Part shown: one piece after another, positions 1 through 8,090 of the stretch
How positions within the stretch are numbered: the stretch's first letter is position 1
Layout of the letters: the number at the start of each line of letters is the position of its first letter
Made by a program: the position numbers and the translations under genes
The notes under the pieces: model-generated
Told to the model about the DNA's origin: nothing
Database searches by the model: none
What the model saw: the letters and a program-made list of their open reading frames with translations, nothing else
NCBI GenBank assembly: GCA_000597885.1
Contig: CP004371.1
Location: 3,178,501 to 3,242,500, forward strand
Length of the DNA stretch: 64,000 nucleotides
Reading direction: 5' to 3'
DNA from: Flammeovirgaceae bacterium 311
GTDB taxonomy: Bacteria > Bacteroidota > Bacteroidia > Cytophagales > Cyclobacteriaceae

Positions 1-722
1 TTTATAGTTCTCTACATTGTATTCATATCTGGTCACACATCTTCTATAATTGAAGAGCCAGGCGAAGAACCTTTCAACCTTCCATCTTCTTTTATAGCGC
101 CTTAATTTCCTGCCATCTTGCGTCTTTTTTTTGGTTCTGTTGCCCCTATGAGGAGCAATCATTTCAATGCCTTGCTGCCGTAAAGCTTCATCTAAAGGAT
201 CTGAATCATAGGCTTTATCACCAATAAGCCGCTCTGGCAGTTCTTCAATAAAGCGCTCCTCTATCACATTCTCCACGAGTTTTACTTCGTGGGGAGATGC
301 TGATTGGATTGAGACAGATAGTATAGTACCACCAGCATCTGTGACTGCCATGATCTTGGTCCCCTTTCCCCGTTTAGTCTTGCCAACAGAAGATCCCCCT
401 TTTTGGCCATGCAGAATGAGCCGTCAATAAAGCACTCGCTCAAATCCACACCGCCTCTTTCATGAAGATCTCTTGCCAGGGTCTCTACCACCTTCTGCAT
501 CACTCCCTGTTCTCGCCATTGCTGGAATCTCCTGTGACAGGTTTGATAAGGAGGATACATGGGAGGCAAATGGCTCCACTGTGCTCCTGTCTTCAAAATC
601 CAAAGTATTCCTTCCAGCACATCTCGCTTATCTCGCCAGGGTCTGCCTTTACCATCTGTCCTCTTTGGACCATCAGGAATCATGTCCTTTATCACTTCCC
701 ACTGCTTATCTGTCAACTTCAT
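1..722 (-). mobile_element. IS5-family (IS427-like) transposase, two frames, runs off left edge
   Basis: DDE transposase of an insertion sequence; it enters from the right, and its 3' end lies beyond base 1. The first frame starts at ATG 722 (MKLTDKQWEVIKDMIP) and carries the first catalytic Asp in CFIDGSF. The second half is open in the -1 frame down to base 1 and reads [15 protein letters not shown], then [11 protein letters not shown] (second Asp), then [17 protein letters not shown] (catalytic Glu). The frames join at A_AAG_GGG (402-396 on the minus strand), a canonical -1 slippery heptamer. IS5 elements of the IS427 group commonly express transposase by such frameshifting, so the element may be active rather than broken. 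The upstream ATG at 746 overlaps the methylase end and is less likely to be the start. Terminal repeats could not be defined because only one end is present. Confidence 0.9.
396..402 (-). promoter_or_regulatory. Probable programmed -1 frameshift site A_AAG_GGG
   Basis: The minus strand reads GCC AAA AAG GGG GAT. Slipping back one base on A_AAG_GGG continues as GGA TCT TCT GTT, giving the family-like sequence [15 protein letters not shown]. Without slipping, the first frame ends after a short non-homologous tail at 282. The seven bases fit the X_XXY_YYZ rule. No stimulating stem-loop was worked out. Confidence 0.65.
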
Positions 723-742
723 GAAAAATAAACAACGAGCTA

Positions 743-1594
743 TCAATTAAGATCCCTATTTATGAGATGGCTTCTAATAGGCTTCAAACTAGACTTTATG
801 TTTTCAAGAAGTGCAGCCTCATCATTAGTAAGATGATAATGGCTCCATTTTGAATCCTTGATATTAATAGTTGTCCTAACTGGTGAATCATTTAAGGTTT
901 TGCTACCCAACTGATCAATATTTTTATAGTACGTACCAGGTTCATTCGACTTTCTTTCTCCAATAAGAAGAATAGTATCTTGCCCTTTGCAGTCATGAAA
1001 AAGTAATTTACTGAAAGTAAAAACTTCCACTCTTTCGAACTCTTGAGTAACTAATTTTCTAAGCTCTTCTGCATATTTAACTTGTAGCAATTCAGATGGT
1101 AGGACAAATGCTAAAACGCCATCTTCGCTAGTATACTTTATGCACCTAACAAGAAAGGCAGTCCATATATTTTTAGGAGAATTTTTTGAAAGTCCTGCAT
1201 TAGAATGAATTTTTCGACACTCCTCAATTTGAGCCTCTTGCAGAAGAGTTTTTTTAATATAAGGAGGATTACCTATAACTAAATCAAAAGTCTCAAAATT
1301 AGCATTTTGATATTCAAGAAAATCTGAATTTACTCCTTCAAAAGAGTCAACAACTACTTTTTCTCGTATTTTCTCAAGCTCAAGATTATTGATTTCAACT
1401 GCTACTAATCGACTTATTTTTTTACCAATTTTATGATTCTTGTAAACAGAATCCACGAAAATCCCATCACCCGCGCTAGGTTCCAGTACAGAAATTGTTT
1501 TCTTTTTTGACAATTTATCAACAAGGCGCTCAACTAAAAAAGCAGCAACGTTGGAGGGAGTATAGAATGAGCCAGTACTTTTTTTTATAGTCAT
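743..1594 (-). pseudogene. N6-adenine DNA methyltransferase, 3' end lost at the IS element
   Basis: SAM-dependent DNA adenine methylase. The N-terminal catalytic half is intact: SAM-binding motif I, VLEPSAGDG (residues 36-44), and catalytic motif IV, NPPY (residues 109-112), in a gamma-class order. Eco57I-like enzymes normally continue after the LKPI segment into a target-recognition domain. Here the frame stops at 283 residues, right where the IS5 element begins, so the recognition domain is probably missing and the enzyme is inactive or non-specific. The ATG overlaps the HNH stop by four bases (ATGA type), showing translational coupling. It is the last gene of the cassette; the expected role is self-protection of a nuclease system. 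A naturally short methylase is the alternative. Confidence 0.8.
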
Positions 1595-2151
1595 TGTTGA
1601 GCCCTGAGATACTGTTTATACTCAATGTATTTGAAAGACACTTCACAAAACAAAGTCTTAATATCTTCATCGCCAGTCTTCTCGAAAAGCATTTTGAGTC
1701 TTTCCATTTTAATCTCTAATTGCTCAAGCATCCAAATGAGGCTATATCTCTTAAGGTATAATTTCAGCTTCCTATGCATATTAACTGCCCTGTCTGATGA
1801 GGGCTTTGGATGAATATTTCCAAGTTTATCCCTATATAAATGATCATTGAAGTCTTCATCACAGGGGTCTATACAGTTGCCTTCATCATTAGACTTAGCC
1901 CTATTAACATAGGAACAACAGTATATAAGGTTAGTATATTTCTTGCTTAGATTTGGATGAGTAGACTGGGGAAGGAAGTGATCAATTTGAAAAGAATGAA
2001 TTCCTCCGAACCAATGATCGAGGCAGTGTGTATAACCACATTTATTATTAAAGTCCTTTCTTAGATGTACCTTATAAGCCCTATAATTTGCTAGTTCAGC
2101 TCCAGTATAAGTCCGCACTGGAGCTAAGTCTCTAAAAGGATAATCAGCCAT
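1591..2151 (-). CDS. HNH endonuclease
   Basis: A 186-residue protein with an HNH nuclease core: a Cys pair in CGYTHC (residues 38-43), the metal and catalytic segment FQIDHFLPQS (54-63), the central Asn of YTNLIYCC (72-79) and a final NRAKSN (83-88). HNH domains cut DNA or RNA using one metal ion; this arrangement with paired cysteines is typical of nucleases in restriction and defence operons. A C-terminal helical segment rich in Leu, Lys and Glu may contact partners. It overlaps the receiver gene by 8 bases and the methylase by 4, so all three are probably translated together. It is the likely effector of the cassette. The target is unknown. Confidence 0.85.
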   Translation of the reverse strand: MADYPFRDLAPVRTYTGAELANYRAYKVHLRKDFNNKCGYTHCLDHWFGGIHSFQIDHFLPQSTHPNLSKKYTNLIYCCSYVNRAKSNDEGNCIDPCDEDFNDHLYRDKLGNIHPKPSSDRAVNMHRKLKLYLKRYSLIWMLEQLEIKMERLKMLFEKTGDEDIKTLFCEVSFKYIEYKQYLRAQQ

Positions 2152-2815
2152 TTTTATTATCTAGTTTAACAGTCAAGGCATCAACTTTAGCTAGCAATTC
2201 AGCTAAATGGCTTAATTCTGATTCTTTCTTAGAAACTTTGGGTACAGCTGATGTTTTATCAAGTGCTTTTTCTATAAAACTATCAAGGCTAATTAGCTCC
2301 TCTTCTTCTTGAGCATCCAACCTTCTCTTTTGAGCTTCATCAATTAAGAAAAGTAACCTTGCCTCTGCTCGTTCAACTTTAGCACGATAATGGGTAATTT
2401 GACTTTTAACTCTATCTAAAAAATTAGCCTTAGCTTTTGTGTCTTTTTCAGAACCATGTAAGATTCCTTTTATATAAACAAGGTTCACGTCTTCGCTTTG
2501 TCCAACAGCTTGATCATCGAAAGAAGTCATAACAAAGCAAGGAAATTCTTCACGCTCTGATAAAATCTTTTGAACGAGTGTTGCACCATTGTATGGAACA
2601 TTGAAGTCGATTGAATCTTTATACTCATTCAGCATAAAATCCGTCACAATAGCATCAGCCTTGAGGCTAAAAACCATTTCTATCATTTCATCTTCATTTT
2701 CCATAGGAAGAAGAGACTCAACAATAAACTCACCTTGAAGGTCCTTTTCCTCCACATAGTCCTTGAAGTTATCTATATCTTCTTTCTGCTCGTCTATGAA
2801 TAGAATTTTATACAT
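2144..2815 (-). CDS. Receiver-domain (response-regulator-like) protein without DNA-binding output
   Basis: A 223-residue protein whose first ~125 residues form a CheY-like receiver: acidic pair in LFIDEQKED (residues 5-13), phospho-acceptor Asp59 in IVTDFML, Thr/Ser in FVMTSF (94-99) and the conserved Lys116 in VYIKG. The rest is charged and helical, likely coiled coil, with no helix-turn-helix. It probably passes a phosphate signal to a protein partner rather than to a promoter. The start lies 4 bases after the end of the GHKL kinase gene and the end overlaps the HNH gene, so it sits between sensor and nuclease. The role as phosphorelay partner is inferred from this position and the intact receiver residues. 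Confidence 0.8.
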   Translation of the reverse strand: MYKILFIDEQKEDIDNFKDYVEEKDLQGEFIVESLLPMENEDEMIEMVFSLKADAIVTDFMLNEYKDSIDFNVPYNGATLVQKILSEREEFPCFVMTSFDDQAVGQSEDVNLVYIKGILHGSEKDTKAKANFLDRVKSQITHYRAKVERAEARLLFLIDEAQKRRLDAQEEEELISLDSFIEKALDKTSAVPKVSKKESELSHLAELLAKVDALTVKLDNKNG

Positions 2816-2819
2816 AGTT

Positions 2820-5392
2820 TTACTTTGAATATTTTGTTGGGAATGTCATACGAGCACCAAAACCGACCTCTGGAAATAATAGTCTTATTTCTCCATCATT
2901 TTCCTTAACAATCGACTTGACTAACCACATTCCTAATCCCGTACCTTCTTCTTCTCCTGTAAATGGATTTCTTTTAGTTGTGAACAAAGGCTCGAATATC
3001 TTATCAGGCTTTTCTATGTCAGGTGATAACCCAGGTCCACTATCGTAATAATCAATGAAAATATTTTTACCATTACTTTCTACCTTGATAGTCACAATTC
3101 TTTTTCTATTAAGAGTCGATTGATTGAATGCATCTATAGAATTACCAATAAATTATTAAAGATACTATCAAAATCAATCTCAAACACGCGCATCTCAACG
3201 GGATCTACTCTTGAGACATCAAATTCAATCCCTCTATTTTCAAGGATGGATAACCAGTCATTTCTGAAATCATTAAAGTATTTATGAAGGAAAAGCTGAT
3301 TCCTTTTTCTCTTATCTTTTCTAGCTGCTCCTAATGAGAAATTCAACCAATTTTGCAATTTAACATCTTGCTTTCTCATTTTTTCAAGCTGAACAAATGG
3401 ATTTTTCCTTTCTTCCGCGTCTGCGTATTCAGCTTCATTTATTTTGTTCGAAATTATTTTTTTGAGTTTCTCAACCCTTGAATTTAGCACATCATTAAGC
3501 TTACTTAGGTCATGGCTAAAGGATGCTAGAACGATACCACTGCTTGCTAGGCCTCGTAGAACTTTTTGTTCATCCTTGAGCTTTTCAATAACCTCATCCT
3601 TCTCCCTATTCAATTCCGCAAGGACAGTTAGTTCATCAGAAGTATTGGGTTCACTATTATTATTCTGCCCCTCTTCTCCACTTTTCTCCTGATCTTTTCT
3701 TTTCCGACTTTTCTCTAATATAGATTTAGCGAGCTCCTCAGCCTTTTCTTTATTAATCCGATCATAATGTTTCTCATTATAATATAAGCTTAGCTCTTTT
3801 GCGATAGTAGCTCGATCTTCCTCAAATAAGGCAATAATATTTGTTATAAGAAGTTTGAAAATCTGAAATGTTTTGTTCTCCTGCAAACCTTCACGACTAG
3901 ACTTATCCTCAAAATTCACGTTTGTCAATCTTGAAATTTTGATAGCTCCTGCAATGTTCTCTGGCTCTACTCTATAACCCCCGTCTTCCTTGCCTACACC
4001 TGCTGGACTTTGTGATTTCCTAGCTCCAAGCCCCAGCCAATCAAATGCAGAATCTTTAACCTCACCGTAGGGGCGAACTCTAAAGTTATCTCTGAACAAT
4101 TTTATCCCGCCGAACTTGGTAAGCCAATCTTTTCTAAAATTGGCCATAAACTTCCTATATGAAAATCTTTCCGCATCTAGGCTACTATAGCCTCTTTTCA
4201 TGAAATAAAAGGTGAATTCAAAGACACCAATATCATTAAAGACCCGATCATCATCAACTAATGAATAACCTGGCAACAACTGAGAAAACTTTTTTTCAGT
4301 AGACCAAAAGCCCTTTTGAAATTCAAGTTTTCTAAATGGAAAAGACATCATAGCCTCACGACTAAAAAAATCAGGATCAATCAATTCTAAGTCATACTCA
4401 TTTCTATAGATAGTAATCTTTACATTTTGATTTTCGTCAGCCTTAGCAATTATCTTATAGTCGAAGTCATCACAAATTGAACCCAAAACTTCTCCATACT
4501 TTTCAGGCTCCAGTGTACTGAAAAGGCAAATCTGGAAATCACTACTTTCTTTTGGAGGTACAAGAACTTCTAGATCTGAATATACCTGCTGAACATAGTA
4601 GTCATCCCAGTTTTCACGAAGTTCTGTTATTCTCAAAATCGTACCGTATCGAAATCCTTCATCCAATTCGATTTTTGATAAATCTAACCCATCAACAGAT
4701 AATGTTAATTCTTCTCTTAAAGAATCAGTATTGAATCCAATTAATTCTGCATTGACTCTATCAATTGTTTTAAAGTCACCTTCAAATTCATCCCAATTAA
4801 CTATCCATTTATAAGCATTAAAATTTGTTTCTACTCCATTTTCATCAGTATCAGGATCATGGTTTATTGGATTGAAGACAGTTGTCATTTCACACCGACT
4901 ACCCAACTTATCTAATGCGAATCTTCCAATCCCCTTAGCACCAGATTTAACACGATTACTTTTAGTGAAAATATCAAAAGCCTTATTATCAGTACCTATT
5001 GTCATCCAATGATCTCTTATTATATTCTGTGTCATTCCCTCTCCAGCATCAATTATATAAAGAGAATTAAGCTTATTGAGGGCTTTCTTCAGAGAAGCCT
5101 TAATTTGATCATCAAGATCCTCCCTTAATAGATATTTTTCTCCCTGATCCTGATATGCATTTTCGAGGAGTAATGAGGGGACACCTTTTTTCAATAGCTC
5201 GCTATACTTTGATCGACTTATTTCATTCTATAAAACAGCATATTGATTGTCAAAAAAAACGATACTAATATTACTATCTGCATCATATCCGTTTTTTACC
5301 AGTTCTATAATAGCACCTTTAGAAGATGCTATATTTTCTCTTCCTATTAACCGTGCAGTCCTTGCAGATACTTTAAAAGGTATTAAGCTCAT
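2820..5392 (-). pseudogene. Double GHKL ATPase / histidine kinase, broken by an amber codon and a frameshift
   Basis: Reading through two lesions gives one protein of about 857 residues. ATG 5392 opens a 54-residue N-terminus with a GHKL N-box, ELVKNGYDAD (residues 30-39). TAG at 5230-5228 interrupts it, and the same frame then continues with YIIDAGEGM and GAKGIGRFALDKLGS, an HSP90/MORC-type ATP site. Near 3500-3525 is SFSHDLSKL, resembling a kinase H-box, after a coiled coil. At about 3142 the frame shifts: GTAAT, where GTAAAT would restore NNLLVNSIDAF (second N-box), followed by DSGPGLS, FEPLFTTK and GTGLGMWLV of a histidine-kinase ATP lid. So there is an N-terminal MORC-like ATPase and a C-terminal kinase module. 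It leads the cassette. Sequencing error could explain one lesion, less easily both. The frame after the amber can restart at TTG 5194. Confidence 0.8.
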
Positions 5393-5801
5393 TCTGAAAT
5401 ACTGTTTTGAAAATTAGTCTTTTATCGACTTTACTGCAGTGTATTGCTTTTTACCAAAGCGGCCTCAATAAGATTCATCATAATTTACATAAGAACATCA
5501 TGATCATGCTATAAGACCATAAATTTAAACTAAGAACCAACTTACCGCATGACATAGTCAATTCCAAACAGACTACCTCAAATTAGCCTTCTTAACCAGA
5601 ATATGATGTTCGCATATGTTCTTTCAAAGAAGGTGTAGGCCTTCAACTAACCCTTAGCCTATATTAGGGCTATAAATAATCTAGCGACGATCAAATACTT
5701 TAAAAGTAAAAATAAAATCGCTTCAAGGTCATCAATATGTTTGCTATAAAATATGTATTCTAGAATTTCATACTAATAAACCAATATTTCCCATAAAGTA
5801 C

Positions 5802-5844
5802 TGTTCACGCTGTTCATCATCACACTGCATGAACAACATGAACA
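5802..5844. promoter_or_regulatory. Symmetric operator-like array of TGTTCA half-sites
   Basis: TGTTCAcgcTGTTCA, then 13 bases, then TGAACAacaTGAACA. The two 15-bp arms are inverted copies differing only in the central triplet. Half-sites recur every 9 bases within each arm. This layout suggests a binding site for a dimeric or tetrameric DNA-binding protein. It lies about 410 bp upstream of the GHKL gene start and could regulate the cassette or the island's own functions. Confidence 0.5.
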
Positions 5845-6169
5845 CCCTACACAACATCGTACTCCATCCTTTTAAGTATGGCAATACAGTCCTAATACTT
5901 ACTACACAAAACTGGCAAATTAATCATTCAATTTCCACTCTTGTTGGAGTATGTGCAGTTAGCATTTCTGCCATATATTAACACTCAAATCTGCTCGTTA
6001 AGGCTTGGTTACTATATCCTGATCTTATAGAGTAGATGAAGATAACAAAAATGGATAGTCAATTATAAACAATGGAAAAATTGGGGGATCAAGACCGGTC
6101 AGCACAAACATGACCTACAGCAACTCCTGAAAATTTTGGCGCAAGACCCAAAAATTATAAAGGCAATGA

Positions 6170-6367
6170 TGGCAATAGCGGGCAATGAAGAAGCAATTTC
6201 GGGCGCCTTCACAAGAGATCGCCCGAAATTTCAGAGAAAGTATTAGCAAGTTCGGTCAATCTACATGGAATACCGGCCCAACATCTGGCAATGGCGGGCA
6301 ATCTGCAGTTTTTAACTTGCAGTTTTTGAGTTTTGCGGCAGTTGAATCTGCAGTTTTTGAGTTTTAG
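6170..6367. repeat. Iteron-like direct repeats and a perfect 11-bp hairpin
   Basis: TGGCAATRGCGGGCAAT occurs at 6170-6186 and 6286-6302 with one difference. AATTTCGGGCG (6195-6205) pairs perfectly with CGCCCGAAATT (6220-6230) across a 14-base loop. TGCAGTTTTT occurs at 6304, 6318 and 6349; the last two copies both extend to TGCAGTTTTTGAGTTTT. The cluster lies just beyond the end of the RepA-like ATPase gene, where a mobile element could keep its origin or a transfer site. Confidence 0.5.
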
Positions 6368-6460
6368 GTACTCTTGATAAAGAAGTTGGGTTTGGCGCGC
6401 CTTCCAAGTAAACCCTTCTTCCTTCAATTATGGCCACTAAGTGGCCTGGCACTGGATCTT

Positions 6461-7567
6461 TTACGCTGCCCGTTTCACAGCCTCTTCTCTGTCCTGATCA
6501 GCGATAAGTTTCACCAGCTTGTTTACCTTACCAAGAGAGATGCTCATTTTCTCGACCATCTGACGTTGGCTGTAGCCATCCTTCATCATTTGCCGCACCA
6601 GACTCAGTTCTTCATCCCTGGTATTAGCACCTGTCTGCTGAAGGTGATGCCGCTCTGCTTCATAGGCCAGGAAATGAAATCCCAGAAAGGCATTCTCTTT
6701 TCTGATCTCACAGACGATGACGTTTTCCGCATCATAGCGCTTATCACTATTCCGCACCTTGATTTGCTTGATGTACCGCATACCCGAATCCTGCTGACTA
6801 CAACCAATGGTAAAGGCACTATCGGTCAGGTTCATCAACATTTTACTGCCTGCCAGATGGTTGTCCGTAATCGGCTGATTGGATTGTACCTTCGGCGTAT
6901 GTGCCAGTAAGAGAATGGAAATTTCATGCTCATCCTGAAACTGCTGCAGTCCCATCATCAGATCCCCGGCATCTGTTGTTTTCTCCAGGTCGTTCCGAAG
7001 CGCACTGATGTTGTCGAGAATGATCACTTCTACCTGATGCTGCCGGATATGGCTTTCAATTGCCCGCAACACAAGCTCCGTCATCGAATAGCCCTCCAGC
7101 AGCTTCTTGCGGTTGATCTCTGCCCGCAGAAAGTTATCACTGAAACGGTAAACCTGATTTCCTGCCGTGTATCTGATCTGGAACTGCTTGTCGGACAATT
7201 CGCAATCAATATATAGCACCTTTTTTGGAGTTGCCGTAACAGGCAGGGGCAGGGTAGCCTGACCTCTTGCCACCCCTTCTGCGATCTGCACTGCCAGGAT
7301 TGATTTTCCCAGGTTATTGCTGGCAAACAGAATCCCGACTTCACCTTCGTACCAGAGAGAGCCAAAGAGCATTTTAGGGTCCGGCCGTTTCAATGCTTCC
7401 TGCACCCAGGCATTCGCTTGTTTCACCGTCAGCATCTCCCCCATAACTCCTTCTGCATAGGCATTGGTCTCCTCTGGGGTAGTCGCCTTTTGTTTGGCAA
7501 GCAGTGCCTTCTTCAGCTTAGCGATCTCGATCTCTCTTTCAATATCACTAGCTTTATCAAGCCGCAT
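6461..7567 (-). CDS. RepA-like RecA-fold ATPase of the mobile element
   Basis: A 368-residue P-loop ATPase of the AAA_25/RepA type found in plasmid and integrative-element replication modules. Walker A is the variant ASNNLGKS (residues 82-89); Walker B is VIILDNIS with Asp185, followed by a LLLAHTPK sensor segment. The C-terminus has a helix-turn-helix-like stretch, DGYSQRQMVEKMS, which may bind DNA. Helicases of this family are hexamers that act at origins or load other factors. The start overlaps the HTH gene upstream by 11 bases, so the two are co-translated. The usual neighbouring primase and mobilisation genes are not visible, so the module may be reduced. Confidence 0.8.
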   Translation of the reverse strand: MRLDKASDIEREIEIAKLKKALLAKQKATTPEETNAYAEGVMGEMLTVKQANAWVQEALKRPDPKMLFGSLWYEGEVGILFASNNLGKSILAVQIAEGVARGQATLPLPVTATPKKVLYIDCELSDKQFQIRYTAGNQVYRFSDNFLRAEINRKKLLEGYSMTELVLRAIESHIRQHQVEVIILDNISALRNDLEKTTDAGDLMMGLQQFQDEHEISILLLAHTPKVQSNQPITDNHLAGSKMLMNLTDSAFTIGCSQQDSGMRYIKQIKVRNSDKRYDAENVIVCEIRKENAFLGFHFLAYEAERHHLQQTGANTRDEELSLVRQMMKDGYSQRQMVEKMSISLGKVNKLVKLIADQDREEAVKRAA

Positions 7568-7886
7568 AACGTGCCCTTTCTACTTTGTTAGCTTTCATCA
7601 GGGCAATTACACTCTCCTTGGAATAGTAGGTCTTCTTGCCCACCTTAGCATACACAAGCTCCCCATTCTTTCTGTGCGACCACAGGGATGTAGCTTTTTT
7701 CCCTAGTATCCGTTGTGCTTCCTTTTCTGTGATCCAGTCTTCTGTTTCACCGGTAGACGGTTTACCTGCATCAAGCTTAGTCGCCAACTTCTCTGCGACC
7801 CTATCAACCAATTGATCCAGCATCTCGCTGGTCATGGTCATAAGAACCACCGGCTCCCCATGACCCATCTTGAAAAACTCTTTCAT
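7557..7886 (-). CDS. Helix-turn-helix / excisionase-like protein
   Basis: A 109-residue protein. The N-terminal half has a helical MLDQLVDRVAEKLATKL segment; the C-terminal half has WITEKEAQRILGKKATSLW followed by a wing-like VGKKTYYSKESV, the pattern of MerR/excisionase-type winged helices. Proteins of this kind sit between integrase and replication genes in Bacteroidota mobile elements and often direct excision or regulate the module. It overlaps the ATPase gene by 11 bases. An internal Met within the first 20 residues could also be the start. Confidence 0.7.
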   Translation of the reverse strand: MKEFFKMGHGEPVVLMTMTSEMLDQLVDRVAEKLATKLDAGKPSTGETEDWITEKEAQRILGKKATSLWSHRKNGELVYAKVGKKTYYSKESVIALMKANKVERARYAA

Positions 7887-7999
7887 GGAGGCAAACCTAA
7901 ATGAAGAAAATCATTAGGCTGCCGCCCAAAAGCCTTTTTTTAGCAACTACTTTATAGCTATAATTGGTAAAGTTCAAAAAATTATGCTGGAAGAAAATT

Positions 8000-8040
8000 T
8001 TTTGAGTCGCACACTCAAAATTTGTGCTACAGCGCAAATT
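8000..8040. promoter_or_regulatory. Two adjacent inverted repeats between HTH and integrase genes
   Basis: TTTTGAGT (8000-8007) pairs with ACTCAAAA (8013-8020), and AATTTGTGC (8019-8027) pairs with GCGCAAATT (8032-8040) with one G-T pair. The two dyads touch in the ~200-bp gap downstream of the integrase and upstream of the HTH gene. They could be operators for the HTH protein, or a weak integrase terminator. Confidence 0.4.
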
Positions 8041-8090
8041 ATTGACGAAAAAGGATTTTTTTGAAACCCACCCTTCGGCACCCAAGCCTG

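Larger units (their letters stand above)
5393..6460. other. Gene-free stretch with repeats and dyads inside the island
   Basis: No convincing coding frame here; short frames around 6185-6430 are made of repeat sequence. It must hold the promoter for the minus-strand cassette, but I found no clear TAnnTTTG match on that strand. Visible structures are a symmetric TGTTCA array (5802-5844), an 11-bp perfect inverted repeat (6195-6230), two 17-bp direct repeats (6170 and 6286) and three TGCAGTTTTT repeats (6304-6358). Such clusters between a RepA-like gene and cargo genes suit an origin of replication or transfer, but this is inference. Confidence 0.5.

Noticed and set aside
6304-6358. CRISPR-like array
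   Set aside because: Only three short repeats with unequal 4-21 base gaps and no cas genes; they look like iterons.
6185-6427. Two overlapping small frames on opposite strands in the repeat cluster
   Set aside because: They encode the translated repeats and hairpin and have no start-site or family support.
6374-7216. Plus-strand frames opposite the RepA-like ATPase
   Set aside because: They mirror the real gene, which has Walker motifs and coupling to its neighbour.
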